Counted from the stretch's first letter, positions 34,933 to 44,688 are shown. The stretch: 64,000 bases of DNA from Pseudomonas kuykendallii (GCF_900106975.1 NZ_FNNU01000001.1:494260-558259), one strand, 5' to 3'. Notes: generated by a model from the sequence alone, not told the origin. Made by a program: numbers and translations.

Positions 34933-36011
34933 ATTGCTCTGGCTTCCTGCGTGAGTCTTGCACAAGGATAGCGTAGACAGGTGAAGTGCCGCCCATCACG
35001 GCGCTCCACGCTGAGACTCGCTCTTGGCCCGAAAAGTGCCGTGATGCGCGCCTCAATGTTCACCAGCGCCTGTCGTGTTCCCCTGGACGGTTTCGCTTCG
35101 GCGATTTCTTCATAAGGGTTGCTCACCCGCAACGTGAATACTCCCGCCTCGTACTCCGCCTCGATACAGACAAGGCCGCCTTCGATGCGTGGCTGGATAC
35201 CGTAGACCAGTGCGTTTTCCAGCAGCGGCTGCAAGGTCAGCTGCGGAATCGGCAGATCGTCCGGCACCCCCTCCACCTGCCACTCAAGGTGTAGACGCTC
35301 GCCAAGTCGATATTGTTCGATCGACAAATAGCGTTTCGCCAATTCGAGTTCGTCCTTCCACGACACCAGCGTTCCGGGTTTGGCCAGACTGGCGCGAAAC
35401 AGGTCGGAAAGATCGAGCACCGCCTGCTCGGCCTTGTACGGATCGATCGCCACCAGGCTGGCGATGCTGTTCAGGCTGTTGAACAGGAAATGCGGGCGGA
35501 TGCGCGCCTGCAGCGACTCGATGCGCGCGCGCAGCTCGGCCTGCTCCTGGCGGCGCCACTGGCTCTGCAGATAGAAGTAGCGCAGCAGCAGCGCGGACAT
35601 GATCAGCCCGATCAGGCCGTGGCGCAGGTAGAGATTGACCTCGCCGCTGCGCGGCAGCGGACCGCCGAGGCTGAAATGATCGGCGAACGCGGTGCAGGTC
35701 AGGGTCAGCGCGACCACGATCGCGCAGCACACCGCGCCGGCCAGCGCCGCACGCAGACGCGCCAGCAGCGGGCGCAGGCGGCAGAGCACGGCGGCGGAGA
35801 GCAGCACGATCCATTGCACGAACAGCGAACTCAGCGCCAGGCGCACCCAGTTGAAGCCCGGCAGCATCGGTTCGGCGAGCACCAGCACCAGCACCAGCAG
35901 CTCGGCGAGCAGGATCAGCGCCAGCAGCGCCTCGGGCTCGCACAGCTCGGGCACGAAGAAGTCATCGATGGGCGCCGTGGTGCGGGCGCGGTTCAGCCAG
36001 TCGACTCGCAT
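34929..36011 (-). CDS. fimS: Sensor histidine kinase FimS/AlgZ
   Basis: 360 residues from the ATG at 36011, preceded by GGGGGAGACC. About four to five N-terminal membrane segments (about 27-150) are followed by the LytS-type His_kinase domain, with His174 in [13 protein letters not shown] and the N-box [12 protein letters not shown]. The distal glycine box reads [13 protein letters not shown] and lacks the extra glycines of orthodox ATPase domains, which fits the unorthodox reputation of FimS. It works with AlgR and is divergent from argH. Confidence 0.96.
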   Translation of the reverse strand: MRVDWLNRARTTAPIDDFFVPELCEPEALLALILLAELLVLVLVLAEPMLPGFNWVRLALSSLFVQWIVLLSAAVLCRLRPLLARLRAALAGAVCCAIVVALTLTCTAFADHFSLGGPLPRSGEVNLYLRHGLIGLIMSALLLRYFYLQSQWRRQEQAELRARIESLQARIRPHFLFNSLNSIASLVAIDPYKAEQAVLDLSDLFRASLAKPGTLVSWKDELELAKRYLSIEQYRLGERLHLEWQVEGVPDDLPIPQLTLQPLLENALVYGIQPRIEGGLVCIEAEYEAGVFTLRVSNPYEEIAEAKPSRGTRQALVNIEARITALFGPRASLSVERRDGRHFTCLRYPCARLTQEARAI

Positions 36012-36078
36012 CCCGGCAGGTCTCCCCCTCTGATAATCGGCACAGGCTACAGGCAAAGCCTGCCGCCCACAGCAGCGC

Positions 36079-36107
36079 CTGAAGCCGGTGGCGGCTTTTG
36101 CTATCAT
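36079..36107 (+). promoter_or_regulatory. Putative sigma-70 promoter of argH
   Basis: CTGAAG (36079-36084) and TATCAT (36102-36107) are spaced by 17 bp, 55 bp upstream of argH. The -10 is good and the -35 modest. Confidence 0.4.
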
Positions 36108-36161
36108 CGCCGCACGTTTCAGGCCGCTGCCGCGGCCCCGCGCCTAGCCGAGAGAATGTCC

Positions 36162-37556
36162 ATGAGTGCCGAAAAAACCAACCAGTCCTGGGGCGGCCGC
36201 TTCAGCGAACCCGTCGACGCCTTCGTCGCGCGCTTCACCGCCTCCGTCGAGTTCGACAAGCGCCTCTACCGGCACGACATCATGGGCTCCATCGCCCACG
36301 CCACCATGCTCGCCGAGGCGGGCGTACTGACCGCCGGCGAGCGCGACGCGATCGAGAACGGCCTGAAGGAAATCCAGGCGGAGATCGAGGCCGGCACCTT
36401 CGAGTGGCGCGTCGACCTGGAAGACGTCCACATGAACATCGAAGCGCGCCTGACCGACCGCATCGGCATCACCGGCAAGAAGCTGCACACCGGCCGCTCG
36501 CGCAACGACCAGGTCGCCACCGACATCCGCCTCTGGCTGCGCGACGAGATCGACCTGATCCTGGCCGAGATCACCCGCCTGCAACAGGGGCTGCTGGAAC
36601 AGGCCGAGCGCGAAGCCGAAACCATCATGCCCGGCTTCACCCACCTGCAAACCGCTCAGCCGGTGACCTTCGGCCACCATTTGCTGGCCTGGTTCGAGAT
36701 GCTGTCGCGCGACTACGAGCGCCTGGTCGACTGCCGCAAGCGTACCAACCGCATGCCGCTCGGCTCGGCCGCGCTGGCCGGCACCACCTACCCGATCCGG
36801 CGCGAAACCACCTGCCGCCTGCTCGGCTTCGAGGCGGTCGGCGGCAACTCGCTGGACGGCGTGTCCGACCGTGACTTCGCCATCGAATTCTGCGCCGCCG
36901 CCTCGCTGGCGATGATGCACCTGTCGCGCTTCTCCGAAGAGCTGGTGCTCTGGACCAGCGCGCAGTTCCAGTTCATCGACCTGCCCGACCGCTTCTGCAC
37001 CGGCTCCTCGATCATGCCGCAGAAGAAGAACCCGGACGTCCCCGAGCTGGTGCGCGGCAAGACCGGCCGCGTGTTCGGCGCGCTGATGGGCCTGCTGACC
37101 CTGATGAAAGGCCAGCCGCTGGCCTACAACAAGGACAACCAGGAAGACAAGGAACCGCTGTTCGACGCCGCCGACACCCTGCGCGATTCGCTGCGCGCCT
37201 TCGCCGACATGATCCCGGCGATCAAGCCGAAGACCGCCATCATGCGCGAGGCGGCGCTGCGCGGTTTCTCCACCGCCACCGACCTGGCCGACTACCTGGT
37301 GCGCAAGGGCCTGCCGTTCCGCGACTGCCACGAGATCGTCGGCCATGCGGTGAAGTACGGCGTCGAGTCCGGCAAGGACCTGGCGGAGATGAGCCTCGAC
37401 GAATTGCGCCAGTTCAGCGACCAGATCGAGCAGGACGTGTTCGCCGTGCTGACCCTGGAAGGCTCGGTCAACGCCCGCGACCATATTGGCGGGACCGCGC
37501 CGGCGCAGGTCCGCGCCGCCGTGCTGCGTGGCAAGCAACTGCTCGCCACACGATGA
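36162..37556 (+). CDS. argH: Argininosuccinate lyase
   Basis: Splits argininosuccinate into arginine and fumarate, the last step of arginine synthesis. The signature [12 protein letters not shown], with the catalytic serine loop, is intact, as are [13 protein letters not shown] and the catalytic histidine in [14 protein letters not shown]. The ATG at 36162 gives 464 residues, the usual length; an ATG two codons earlier (36156) is also possible. It is divergent from fimS, an arrangement conserved in pseudomonads. Confidence 0.97.
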   Translation: MSAEKTNQSWGGRFSEPVDAFVARFTASVEFDKRLYRHDIMGSIAHATMLAEAGVLTAGERDAIENGLKEIQAEIEAGTFEWRVDLEDVHMNIEARLTDRIGITGKKLHTGRSRNDQVATDIRLWLRDEIDLILAEITRLQQGLLEQAEREAETIMPGFTHLQTAQPVTFGHHLLAWFEMLSRDYERLVDCRKRTNRMPLGSAALAGTTYPIRRETTCRLLGFEAVGGNSLDGVSDRDFAIEFCAAASLAMMHLSRFSEELVLWTSAQFQFIDLPDRFCTGSSIMPQKKNPDVPELVRGKTGRVFGALMGLLTLMKGQPLAYNKDNQEDKEPLFDAADTLRDSLRAFADMIPAIKPKTAIMREAALRGFSTATDLADYLVRKGLPFRDCHEIVGHAVKYGVESGKDLAEMSLDELRQFSDQIEQDVFAVLTLEGSVNARDHIGGTAPAQVRAAVLRGKQLLATR

Positions 37557-37650
37557 GCCGCCGCCCCGGGCCGCATTCGCGGCCCGCATCGCCCTCAAGC
37601 CGGGCGTTCGCTGGCCGATAGCCTGGCAAACCTCTTCAGGGAAGGCGGTA

Positions 37651-38073
37651 ATGACCAGCATCAGCCAGAACCTCGCCGCGCATACGCGTATCGCCAGCAC
37701 TGCCAACGGCGCCGTCGCCAACAGCGACGCCGCGACCAGCGGCAAGCTGTCGATCGGCAAGCCCAACCAGGCGACCGCCGCCAAGGCCAGCGGCTCGAGC
37801 GGCGACAGTTCCAACAGCACGGTGGACAAGCTCAAGGAAATGATCGCCAAGCTTCAGGAGCAGCTCAAGGAGGCCCAGAAGCGCCTGGACCAGGCGAGCC
37901 GCGACGCCAGCGCGAACCCCGATTCCGAAGCCAGTCAGGCGGCGTTGCAGGCGGCCCAGACCGAGGTCGCCTCGCTGAACAGCTCGCTGACCCAGGCCTA
38001 CGCGATGCTGATGAAGGCGATCAAGGAAGCCGGCGGCAGCGCCACGGGCAACGCGGTGAGTGCCAGCGCCTGA
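37651..38073 (+). CDS. Small Ser/Ala-rich coiled-coil protein, FlxA-like
   Basis: 140 residues with AGGGAAGGCGG upstream of the ATG. There is no signal peptide. The N-terminal 55 residues are a Ser/Ala/Thr-rich, probably disordered region. Residues about 58-125 form a strong coiled coil (VDKLKEMIAKLQEQLKEAQKRL). The pattern recalls the FlxA-like family. Function is unknown. It lies 94 bp after argH and ends 7 bp before the convergent corA. Confidence 0.75.
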   Translation: MTSISQNLAAHTRIASTANGAVANSDAATSGKLSIGKPNQATAAKASGSSGDSSNSTVDKLKEMIAKLQEQLKEAQKRLDQASRDASANPDSEASQAALQAAQTEVASLNSSLTQAYAMLMKAIKEAGGSATGNAVSASA

Positions 38074-38080
38074 GCGATGC

Positions 38081-39055
38081 TCACAGCCAACCCTTGTACT
38101 TGAACAGGGCATAGGAAAGCAGCGCCGAGCCGACCATCATGCCCAGCGCCATCGGGTAGCCCAGCGTCCAGTCCAGCTCCGGCATCACCTTGAAGTTCAT
38201 CCCGTACACGGTGCCGACCAGCGTCGGCGGGAGGAACAGCACGGCGGCGATGGAAAACACCTTGATGATGCTGTTCTGCTCGATGTTGATCAGCCCGAGG
38301 GTGACGTCGAGCAGGAAGACGATCTCGCCGGACATCTTGGTCTGGTAGTCGTTGAGCGAGCGCACGTCGCGCTCGCTGGACTTGAGCCAGGTCCGCGCCG
38401 CCTCGCTGAGCCAGCCATTGCCAGCCTGGCGCACGTAGGTGATCTGCCGGCCGATGCTCAGGAGACTTTCGTTGAGCTTGGCCAGCAGCGAGTTGTAGCG
38501 CCCCAGATCCTTGATCACCCGCTGCAGGTCGGCCTTTTCCTGGGCGCGCTCGCGGGTCTCGCTGAAGATGTGCTGCGACAGGCTGTTGAGCTGCGCCTGG
38601 AGCTCCTCGAGCACGTCGGCGATGCGGTCGACCATGCTGTCCAGCAGCGAGGCGAACAGCATGTCGCTGTTCTGGTGGCAGTCGGCCTGGCGCGCGGCCT
38701 TGTTGACGAAGGTGCGGAATGCGGTCATCTCGCTGTAGCGCACGGTCACCAGCCAGCGCTCGGACAGCACGAAGGACGACTCCTCCGAACGCGGGTGTTT
38801 CTCGGTGATGCCGGTGACCACGCTGGTGGTCATGTAGAGCGCGCCGTTCTCCTCATAGAAGCGCGAGGAATCCTCGATCTCGGCCATTTCCTCGCGCGTC
38901 GGCACCCCCATGCCGAGGGCCTTTTCCACCAACTTCTCCTCGGCCGGCGTCGGGTTCAGCAGGTCGATCCACAGCGCCTCCGCGGGCAGCTCGCCGAGGT
39001 CGTCGGGATGACAGGCGCGCAGGCCCTCGCTGCTGGGCAGGTAGTAGGTGATCAT
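38081..39055 (-). CDS. corA: Magnesium/cobalt transporter CorA
   Basis: 324 residues. A long, charged cytoplasmic domain is followed by two C-terminal membrane helices. The defining YGMNF motif, at the pore entrance, is at the end of the first helix (VGTVYGMNFKVMPELDW), and the C-terminus ends in a basic cytoplasmic tail. CorA pentamers import Mg2+ passively and are gated by Mg2+. Confidence 0.95.
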   Translation of the reverse strand: MITYYLPSSEGLRACHPDDLGELPAEALWIDLLNPTPAEEKLVEKALGMGVPTREEMAEIEDSSRFYEENGALYMTTSVVTGITEKHPRSEESSFVLSERWLVTVRYSEMTAFRTFVNKAARQADCHQNSDMLFASLLDSMVDRIADVLEELQAQLNSLSQHIFSETRERAQEKADLQRVIKDLGRYNSLLAKLNESLLSIGRQITYVRQAGNGWLSEAARTWLKSSERDVRSLNDYQTKMSGEIVFLLDVTLGLINIEQNSIIKVFSIAAVLFLPPTLVGTVYGMNFKVMPELDWTLGYPMALGMMVGSALLSYALFKYKGWL

Positions 39056-39187
39056 GCGGGGAACACTCCAGGTTCTTCATCGGCTCGACGCCAGCAATAG
39101 AGCGGCATCGCGGGCGATTCGTTCTCGCGCGTCTGCCGCGCAGGCCGCGCGCATGGCAGACTGGCGCCTCATTCACGGGAAAACAGC

Positions 39188-39454
39188 ATGAACGAAAACG
39201 ACGACGAAGCATTCGCCGAAGCGCGGCTGATCGAAGCCATCGAGAACCAGCTCGAAGCCGGCGAGCCGGCGGCGGCACAGGCGACCTTCAACAAGCTGAC
39301 CCTGGTCGGCTACGAGCGCGAAGACATTCTCGCGTTGATGGCCCAGGTCCTGGCCCAGGAAATCCGCACGATGCTGCGCGACGACCGTGGTTTCGACATG
39401 GACTGGTACGAGCAGGCCCTGCGCGCGCTCCCGGAGCTGCCGGAGGACGACTGA
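39188..39454 (+). CDS. Conserved small acidic protein of unknown function
   Basis: 88 residues, strongly acidic at both ends, with a predicted helical core (LVGYEREDILALMAQVLAQEIRTML). I recall homologues beside corA in other Pseudomonas but no assigned role. There are no cysteines, signal peptide or known motif. Codon use resembles the neighbours, so the frame is credible. Confidence 0.75.
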   Translation: MNENDDEAFAEARLIEAIENQLEAGEPAAAQATFNKLTLVGYEREDILALMAQVLAQEIRTMLRDDRGFDMDWYEQALRALPELPEDD

Positions 39455-39511
39455 ACACGGCTGGCTGGACTCTTGCTTGCCTTCCGTCGACTCATTGCCG
39501 GCCGTTCGTTC

Positions 39512-40258
39512 ATGCTCGTACCGCGTTTGCTGTTGTTGTTTGCCGCTGCACTCCTTGGTGCGCAAGCGCTGGCCGAACACTACGTGGTCGGCGCCGAAGA
39601 CGATTGGTACCCCTACACCGCCCTGCGCGACGACAAGATAACCGGCATGTCGGCGGACATCGTCCGGGCCGCTTTCGAGGCGGTCGGCGCGGATGTCGAA
39701 CTGGTCGCCTATCCCTACTCGCGCTGCATGCAGCTGGCCCGCCAGGGCACCATCGCCGGCTGTTTCAACACCGCACCGGACCGGCGCATCGCCGCCGAGT
39801 TCCAGCTGTCCCAGCCCCTCTTCAGTGCCGAACTGATGCTCTGGGCGCGCCGCGACCAGGCGGAGGCCCTGGACGACCTCGGGCAACTGGCAGGAAAGAA
39901 GGTGGCGATGGTGATCGGCTACGAATACGGGCCGCTCATCGATCAGCACCCGACCCTGAAGCGGGTGCCGGTGCGCCGCGATCTCAACGGTTTTCTGATG
40001 CTGCAGCGCGGTCGCGTCGACTACTGCGTGGCCTATAGAGGCACCAGCGAAGCGCTGTTTCGCGAGACGCCGGCCCTGCAGGACCAGTTCGTGGCGGTCG
40101 CCAGCGTCCTGCGCCCGCAGCTGAGCCTGTCGTTTTCCCGCCGTTACCCGGGAGCCGACGAACTGCGGCAGCGTTTCGACGAGGGCCTGCAGCGCATTCA
40201 CGAAAACGGACGCTATGAGCGCATCCTGACTGCCTGGCGTCATGAAACATCCGACTGA
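39512..40258 (+). CDS. Periplasmic solute-binding protein (transporter substrate-binding domain, SBP_bac_3-like)
   Basis: 248 residues with a signal peptide ending at GAQALA from the ATG at 39512. A TTG at 39473 would give a longer N-terminus. The pattern YVVGAEDDWYPYTALRDDKITGMSADIV is that of polar amino-acid-type binding proteins. No permease or ATPase lies nearby, so it may be an orphan binding or sensory protein. It resembles the many small PBP-fold proteins of Pseudomonas. Confidence 0.82.
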   Translation: MLVPRLLLLFAAALLGAQALAEHYVVGAEDDWYPYTALRDDKITGMSADIVRAAFEAVGADVELVAYPYSRCMQLARQGTIAGCFNTAPDRRIAAEFQLSQPLFSAELMLWARRDQAEALDDLGQLAGKKVAMVIGYEYGPLIDQHPTLKRVPVRRDLNGFLMLQRGRVDYCVAYRGTSEALFRETPALQDQFVAVASVLRPQLSLSFSRRYPGADELRQRFDEGLQRIHENGRYERILTAWRHETSD

Positions 40259-40278
40259 TCGCGGTCTACACTGCTGAT

Positions 40279-40299
40279 GCCCGCCCAAAGTAGGCGGGC
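40279..40299 (+). terminator. Hairpin between binding-protein gene and TIGR02647 gene
   Basis: GCCCGCC / GGCGGGC arms with a 7-nt loop lie 20 bp past the binding-protein stop. There is no T-run. Confidence 0.4.
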
Positions 40300-40317
40300 T
40301 CACACTCTGGAGTTGCC

Positions 40318-40566
40318 ATGTCCTATACGCCCGAGCTGATCGCAGAACTCGAAATCCTCGCCCTGTTCAACCTGGCCAACACCCAGGAAGGACTGAAGAT
40401 CCACCACACTGCCGCGCCTTCCGCCATTGCCGCCGTTCGCCGGCTGTACGACAAGGGCCTGGTCGATGCCGCCGATGGCGGCTACCTGACCAGCCTCGGC
40501 CTCGACGCCGCCGAGCATGCCCAATCGCTGCTGACCATCCTGGCCTTCGAACCCGAAACGGCCTGA
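40318..40566 (+). CDS. TIGR02647-family small protein
   Basis: 82 residues beginning MSYTPELIAELEILALFNL, with DKGLVDAADGGYLTSLG. It matches the gamma-proteobacterial TIGR02647 family of unknown function. The arrangement resembles a small winged-helix domain, but DNA binding is not shown. ATG has CTGGAG upstream. Confidence 0.85.
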   Translation: MSYTPELIAELEILALFNLANTQEGLKIHHTAAPSAIAAVRRLYDKGLVDAADGGYLTSLGLDAAEHAQSLLTILAFEPETA

Positions 40567-40697
40567 CGCCGGACCGCCCCGCTTCGCCGGCCTCTGCGCC
40601 GGCGTTTCCCCTCAAGAACGCCCCGAAACGCCCGATACACTGAGCATTCGGCGCACCTCCTGATAGGCTGGGCGCCCTCATTCGACGCGGACCCGCC

Positions 40698-43565
40698 ATG
40701 TCGCGCAGCCACGAAATTCGCCCCGACATCGACGAGGGTATCGACCGCAAGGTGCTCAAGCAGCTTCGCGCGCGCTACCTGGCGGTCAATGACGGTCGCC
40801 TGCAGCGCGCCATGCAGATGCTTTCCACGCGCCAGCAACTGGTCCTGCGGCTGATGCCGCTGCTGTTCCACGTCAACCACCCGCTGCTTCCCGGCTACGT
40901 CTCCGGCACCACGCCCGCAGGCCTTTCGGGCTTTCAGCCGGACGACCAGATCCTCGCCGAAGCGCAGCGCCTGACCCGTTCCTTCGCCTACCGCGAGCGC
41001 ACCGGCAACCCACTCGCCGGCAAGCCCCGGCAACCGATCCACGGTCTATTCCTGATGGGCAGCCTGGGCACCGTCGCGCAGGCCGATCAGAGCGACATGG
41101 ATATCTGGGTCTGCCACGCGCCGGAGCTGAGCGCCGCCGAAGTCGCCGACCTGCAGCGCAAGTGCGATCAACTCGAAGCCTGGGCCACCACCCAGGGCAC
41201 CGAGGCGCACTTCTTCCTCATCGACCCCTCGCGTTTCGCCAGCGGCGAGCGCGAAGGCAAGCTGACCTCGGATGACTGCGGCACCACCCAGCACTACCTG
41301 CTGCTGGACGAGTTCTACCGCACCGCGATCTGGCTCGGCGGACGCACGCCGGTGTGGTGGCTGGTGCCGGCGTACGAGGAGCAGCGCTATGCCGAGTACG
41401 TGCACACGCTACTGTCGAAGCGCTTCATCCGCGCCGAGGAGGTGCTCGACCTCGGTCACCTGGCACGGATTCCGCCCAGCGAATTCATCGGCGCCGGCAT
41501 GTGGCAGCTGTTCAAGGGCATCGAGTCGCCCTACAAGTCGGTGCTCAAGCTGTTGCTCACCGAGGTCTACGCCAGCGAGCATCCGCAGGTCGAATGCCTG
41601 GCGCTGCGCTTCAAGCGCGCGGTGTTCGCCAACCAGCTGGACCTCGACGAACTCGACCCCTACATCGTCGTGCTGCGCCGACTGGAGGAGTACCTCGGCG
41701 AACGCGGCGAGCAGGAACGCCTGGAACTGGTGCGCCGGAGCCTCTACCTGAAGATCAACAAGAAGCTCAGCCGCCCCGCCCGCGGCCGGGCGAAGAGCTG
41801 GCAACGCCTGCTTCTGGAGCGCCTCGCCGACGAGTGGCAATGGCCGCCACGGCAACTGGCGATGCTCGACAGCCGCAGCCAGTGGAAAGTCCGCCAGGTC
41901 AGCGCCGAACGCCGCGCGCTGGTCAACGAGCTGACCTACAGCTACCGCTTCCTCTCGCAGTTCGCGCGCAACCTGCAGGTCGGCAGCTCGCTCAACAGCC
42001 GCGACCTCGGCGTGCTCGGCCGGCGCCTCTACGCCGCCTTCGAGCGAAAGGCCGGCAAGGTCGAGAACGTCAACCCGGGGATCGCCCCGGACCTCGCCGA
42101 GGATGCGCTGACCCTGGTGCACGCCTCGCTCGGCGAATACAACGGCGAAAGCCAGTGGGCGCTGTTCGGCGGCAACCTGAACGCCCAGGAATGGCAGGAT
42201 TTCGCGCCGCTCAAGCGCGCCCGCGAGCTGATCGGCCTGCTCGCCTGGTGCCATCGCAACGGCGTCATCGACGCCAGCACGCGGCTCACCCTGCACGCCG
42301 GCAGCTCCGACCTCAGCGAGTTCGAACTGAACAACCTGCTGACCAGCCTGCGCCAGGTCTTCCCGCTGCCGCTGCCGACCGCCGGGGAGAGCGCCCTGCT
42401 GCGCGCCAGCGCGCCGAGCGAGGTGTTGCTGCTGGTGAACGTCGGCGTCGACCCGCTCAGGCAGCACAGCCAGCTCAACGTGCACCTGACCACCGAGCGC
42501 ACCGACGCGCTGGGCTATGCCGGCGCGCGCGAGAACCTGGTGCTGACCCTCGACCAGGTCACCCTCAACAGCTGGAACGAGATGCTGGTCGCCCGCTTCG
42601 ACGGCCCGTTCGCGCTGCTCGACTGCCTGCGCAGCGTCCTCGACAGCCTGCCCGCGGGCCGCGCGCGCCCGGACCTGCGGGTGCGCTGCTTCTGCCGCAA
42701 CCGGGCGCCGGCGATCGCCCAGCGCGTGGAGGAGCTTTTCCAGGACGTACTCGGCCACCTCGACGGCGAACGCAACAGCCGCTACCTGGTGCAGGTCCAG
42801 CAGCAGTACCACCTCCTCGAACTGAATCCCGGCCAGGCCGTCAGTCACGCTGCCCTCGCCGACCTGCCGGCGCTGGTCGAGCACCTGGGCGCGGGGCTGG
42901 GCCATTTCAGCCCGCTGCACCTGGACCGCTACGCGCTGGAGGGCAGCGAGCTGGCGCTGATCCTGCCGCTGGGGCAGGCCGACTGCATCCAGGTGTTCTA
43001 CCGCCTGGCCGGCGATTTCGCCGAGCTGAGCGTGCTCGACGAACGCAATGCGCTGTGGCGCCAGCAGTTGCCCTTCCGCGACGAACACAGCCTGCTCAAC
43101 CCGCTGCAGCGCTTCCTGCAGTCGGTGCTCTACCGGCGCAACGCGTCGCAGCCGCTGGACGAGCTGCCGGCGCTGCCGCTGGATATCCGCTATTACGAAG
43201 TGCTGCCGGCGCCGCCCCTGCGCGCCCAGCGCCTGGAGCGCCGCGCCGCGCCGCAGAGTTCGGACAACCCGTTTTTCTACAACGTCCAGGCGATCGTCGA
43301 GCCGCTGGACAGCGTGCGCGAGAACGTCACCCTGTACTGCAATGACCGGGAATTTTCCGAACTGGAATACGGTGCCGACCTGTTCGCCGCCGTGGCGCGG
43401 CACATTGTCGAGCAGCGTCGCGAAAACGAGCGTTATCGCTGCTACCTGACCGATCTGGACCTCTCGCAGGTGGCCAGCGACGGCCAGCTGCAGACCATCG
43501 ACTACCTGCGCTACAAGGCCAAGCTGGAAGAGGCGCTGAATGGGGCGTTGCTGGGAACGCCCTGA
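40698..43565 (+). CDS. cyaA: Class I adenylate cyclase
   Basis: 955 residues. The N-terminal catalytic domain carries the nucleotidyltransferase motif GSLGTVAQADQSDMDIWVC, with metal-binding Asp133 and Asp135. A large C-terminal regulatory region follows. This is the enterobacterial-type class I enzyme, making cAMP for Vfr-type regulators; in P. aeruginosa it is secondary to CyaB. The gene is convergent with the DUF1289 gene with 18 bp between. Confidence 0.96.
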   Translation: MSRSHEIRPDIDEGIDRKVLKQLRARYLAVNDGRLQRAMQMLSTRQQLVLRLMPLLFHVNHPLLPGYVSGTTPAGLSGFQPDDQILAEAQRLTRSFAYRERTGNPLAGKPRQPIHGLFLMGSLGTVAQADQSDMDIWVCHAPELSAAEVADLQRKCDQLEAWATTQGTEAHFFLIDPSRFASGEREGKLTSDDCGTTQHYLLLDEFYRTAIWLGGRTPVWWLVPAYEEQRYAEYVHTLLSKRFIRAEEVLDLGHLARIPPSEFIGAGMWQLFKGIESPYKSVLKLLLTEVYASEHPQVECLALRFKRAVFANQLDLDELDPYIVVLRRLEEYLGERGEQERLELVRRSLYLKINKKLSRPARGRAKSWQRLLLERLADEWQWPPRQLAMLDSRSQWKVRQVSAERRALVNELTYSYRFLSQFARNLQVGSSLNSRDLGVLGRRLYAAFERKAGKVENVNPGIAPDLAEDALTLVHASLGEYNGESQWALFGGNLNAQEWQDFAPLKRARELIGLLAWCHRNGVIDASTRLTLHAGSSDLSEFELNNLLTSLRQVFPLPLPTAGESALLRASAPSEVLLLVNVGVDPLRQHSQLNVHLTTERTDALGYAGARENLVLTLDQVTLNSWNEMLVARFDGPFALLDCLRSVLDSLPAGRARPDLRVRCFCRNRAPAIAQRVEELFQDVLGHLDGERNSRYLVQVQQQYHLLELNPGQAVSHAALADLPALVEHLGAGLGHFSPLHLDRYALEGSELALILPLGQADCIQVFYRLAGDFAELSVLDERNALWRQQLPFRDEHSLLNPLQRFLQSVLYRRNASQPLDELPALPLDIRYYEVLPAPPLRAQRLERRAAPQSSDNPFFYNVQAIVEPLDSVRENVTLYCNDREFSELEYGADLFAAVARHIVEQRRENERYRCYLTDLDLSQVASDGQLQTIDYLRYKAKLEEALNGALLGTP

Positions 43566-43583
43566 GCGCGAGGGAAGATAAGG

Positions 43584-43790
43584 CTAGGGTTGCCGGTTGC
43601 GCAGGCGGTCGGCGGCGGCATCGACGATCTGACGACGACGTGCGTCGTCAGACTCGCTCCACTGGAGGATTTCCTCAAGGCTGCGGCCGCAGCCCAGGCA
43701 GACGTCCAGCGCGTCGAGGCAGCAGCGCCGACAGCAGGGCGACGCCACCGACGCCGCGCCCGGCGTCGGCTCAGAGTTCCTCGAACTCAA
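43584..43790 (-). CDS. DUF1289-family cysteine-rich small protein
   Basis: 68 residues. The family pattern SPCxxxCxLDxxxxxCxGCxRSLEEI is present, with four regularly spaced cysteines likely to bind a metal. The only start giving the full frame is a TTG at 43790, which overlaps cyaY by 20 bp; a GTG at 43748 would trim 14 residues. It is on the same strand directly after cyaY and probably co-transcribed. Function is unknown. Confidence 0.75.
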   Translation of the reverse strand: MSSRNSEPTPGAASVASPCCRRCCLDALDVCLGCGRSLEEILQWSESDDARRRQIVDAAADRLRNRQP

Positions 43791-44103
43791 CGTCGCTGCC
43801 GGTCTGTTCGCGGGTCACCCGCGCCATCAGTTCGCCCAGCGGCTCCTCGCTGGTGTCGCAGATCCAGCGCGCGCTCTTCTCGTCGTAGTCGAAATGGAAA
43901 CCGCCAGAACGTGCGGCGACCCACAGCTGGCGCAGCGGCTCCTGGCGGCTGAGGATCACCTGCGTGCCGTTCTCGAAACCGATCGTGAGGACCCCGGCGG
44001 AATTCTCCAGATCGACGTCCAGGTCGCTGTCGTCGAACACGTCCTCGATCTCCTGCTGGGCAGCGTCGATCAGGTCATGGTAGCGGGCTTCGCTCAGGCT
44101 CAT
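43771..44103 (-). CDS. cyaY: Iron donor protein CyaY (frataxin)
   Basis: 110 residues, the frataxin length. The acidic first helix (DLIDAAQQEIEDVFDDSDLDVD) binds iron, and the conserved core QVILSRQEPLRQLWVAARSGGFHF is intact. It modulates IscS during Fe-S cluster assembly. It is divergent from lptM. Confidence 0.96.
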   Translation of the reverse strand: MSLSEARYHDLIDAAQQEIEDVFDDSDLDVDLENSAGVLTIGFENGTQVILSRQEPLRQLWVAARSGGFHFDYDEKSARWICDTSEEPLGELMARVTREQTGSDVEFEEL

Positions 44104-44286
44104 CGGGTGAATCCTCGTCAATGGAACAGTCTTGTCGTAGCCAATCATCTCCCGGCACGCCAGTCGCGACGATGGCCGGGCGATGCCGTTGCCGCCCTTC
44201 GGCAGCCATCGCGAGGCCATTCGTCGGACCTCCGCCAATGCCCCGCGAGAACCGCCGTAAGCCGCGCCGGACGGGAGTCCTGCGCA

Positions 44287-44315
44287 TAGGCAAGGCGCCG
44301 GGCGGCCGGTATACT
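44287..44315 (+). promoter_or_regulatory. Putative sigma-70 promoter of lptM-lysA
   Basis: TAGGCA (44287-44292) and TATACT (44310-44315) are spaced by 17 bp, 35 bp upstream of lptM. The spacing and -10 are good. Confidence 0.45.
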
Positions 44316-44350
44316 CCGGCGCAATCACGCTTTTCACAAGGATTTTCGCC

Positions 44351-44485
44351 ATGAAGCGCCTGCTGCTTCCCTTCCTCGCGCTGGTCGTGCTCAGCGCCAC
44401 CCTCGCCGGCTGCGGCCAGAAAGGGCCGTTGTACCATCCGGACGACGAAAAGGCCGCCAACAGCAAAGATCGTTTCGAATTCTAA
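44351..44485 (+). CDS. lptM: Small lipoprotein LptM (formerly LppL)
   Basis: 44 residues. A lipoprotein signal peptide ends in the lipobox LAGC (Cys21), followed by GQKGPLYHP, the hallmark of the LptM/YifL family. In E. coli LptM assists oxidative maturation of the LptD LPS translocon. In P. aeruginosa the gene upstream of lysA is called lppL. The start has AAGGA upstream. Confidence 0.92.
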   Translation: MKRLLLPFLALVVLSATLAGCGQKGPLYHPDDEKAANSKDRFEF

Positions 44486-44688
44486 GAACCCGGTTCCCGG
44501 TCTGGCGAGCTAGCGCCGGACAGGCCTGAAGCGGCCCCGCAAGGCCCGAGACGGCGGAATCTGCGCATCGTAGATAAGCCCCGAAGGCCGCTTTCACGCC
44601 GCAGCAGATCGGGAACGGGTTCGACGAGGTCGCCCGCGGCCGCCGCACCGAGTGCCGGCGGAACGGGCGCTTCCACCGAGGAGGCATC

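Noticed and set aside
41354-43403. Long open frames on both strands within cyaA
   Set aside because: They overlap the 955-residue adenylate cyclase, which has the catalytic motif and full family length.
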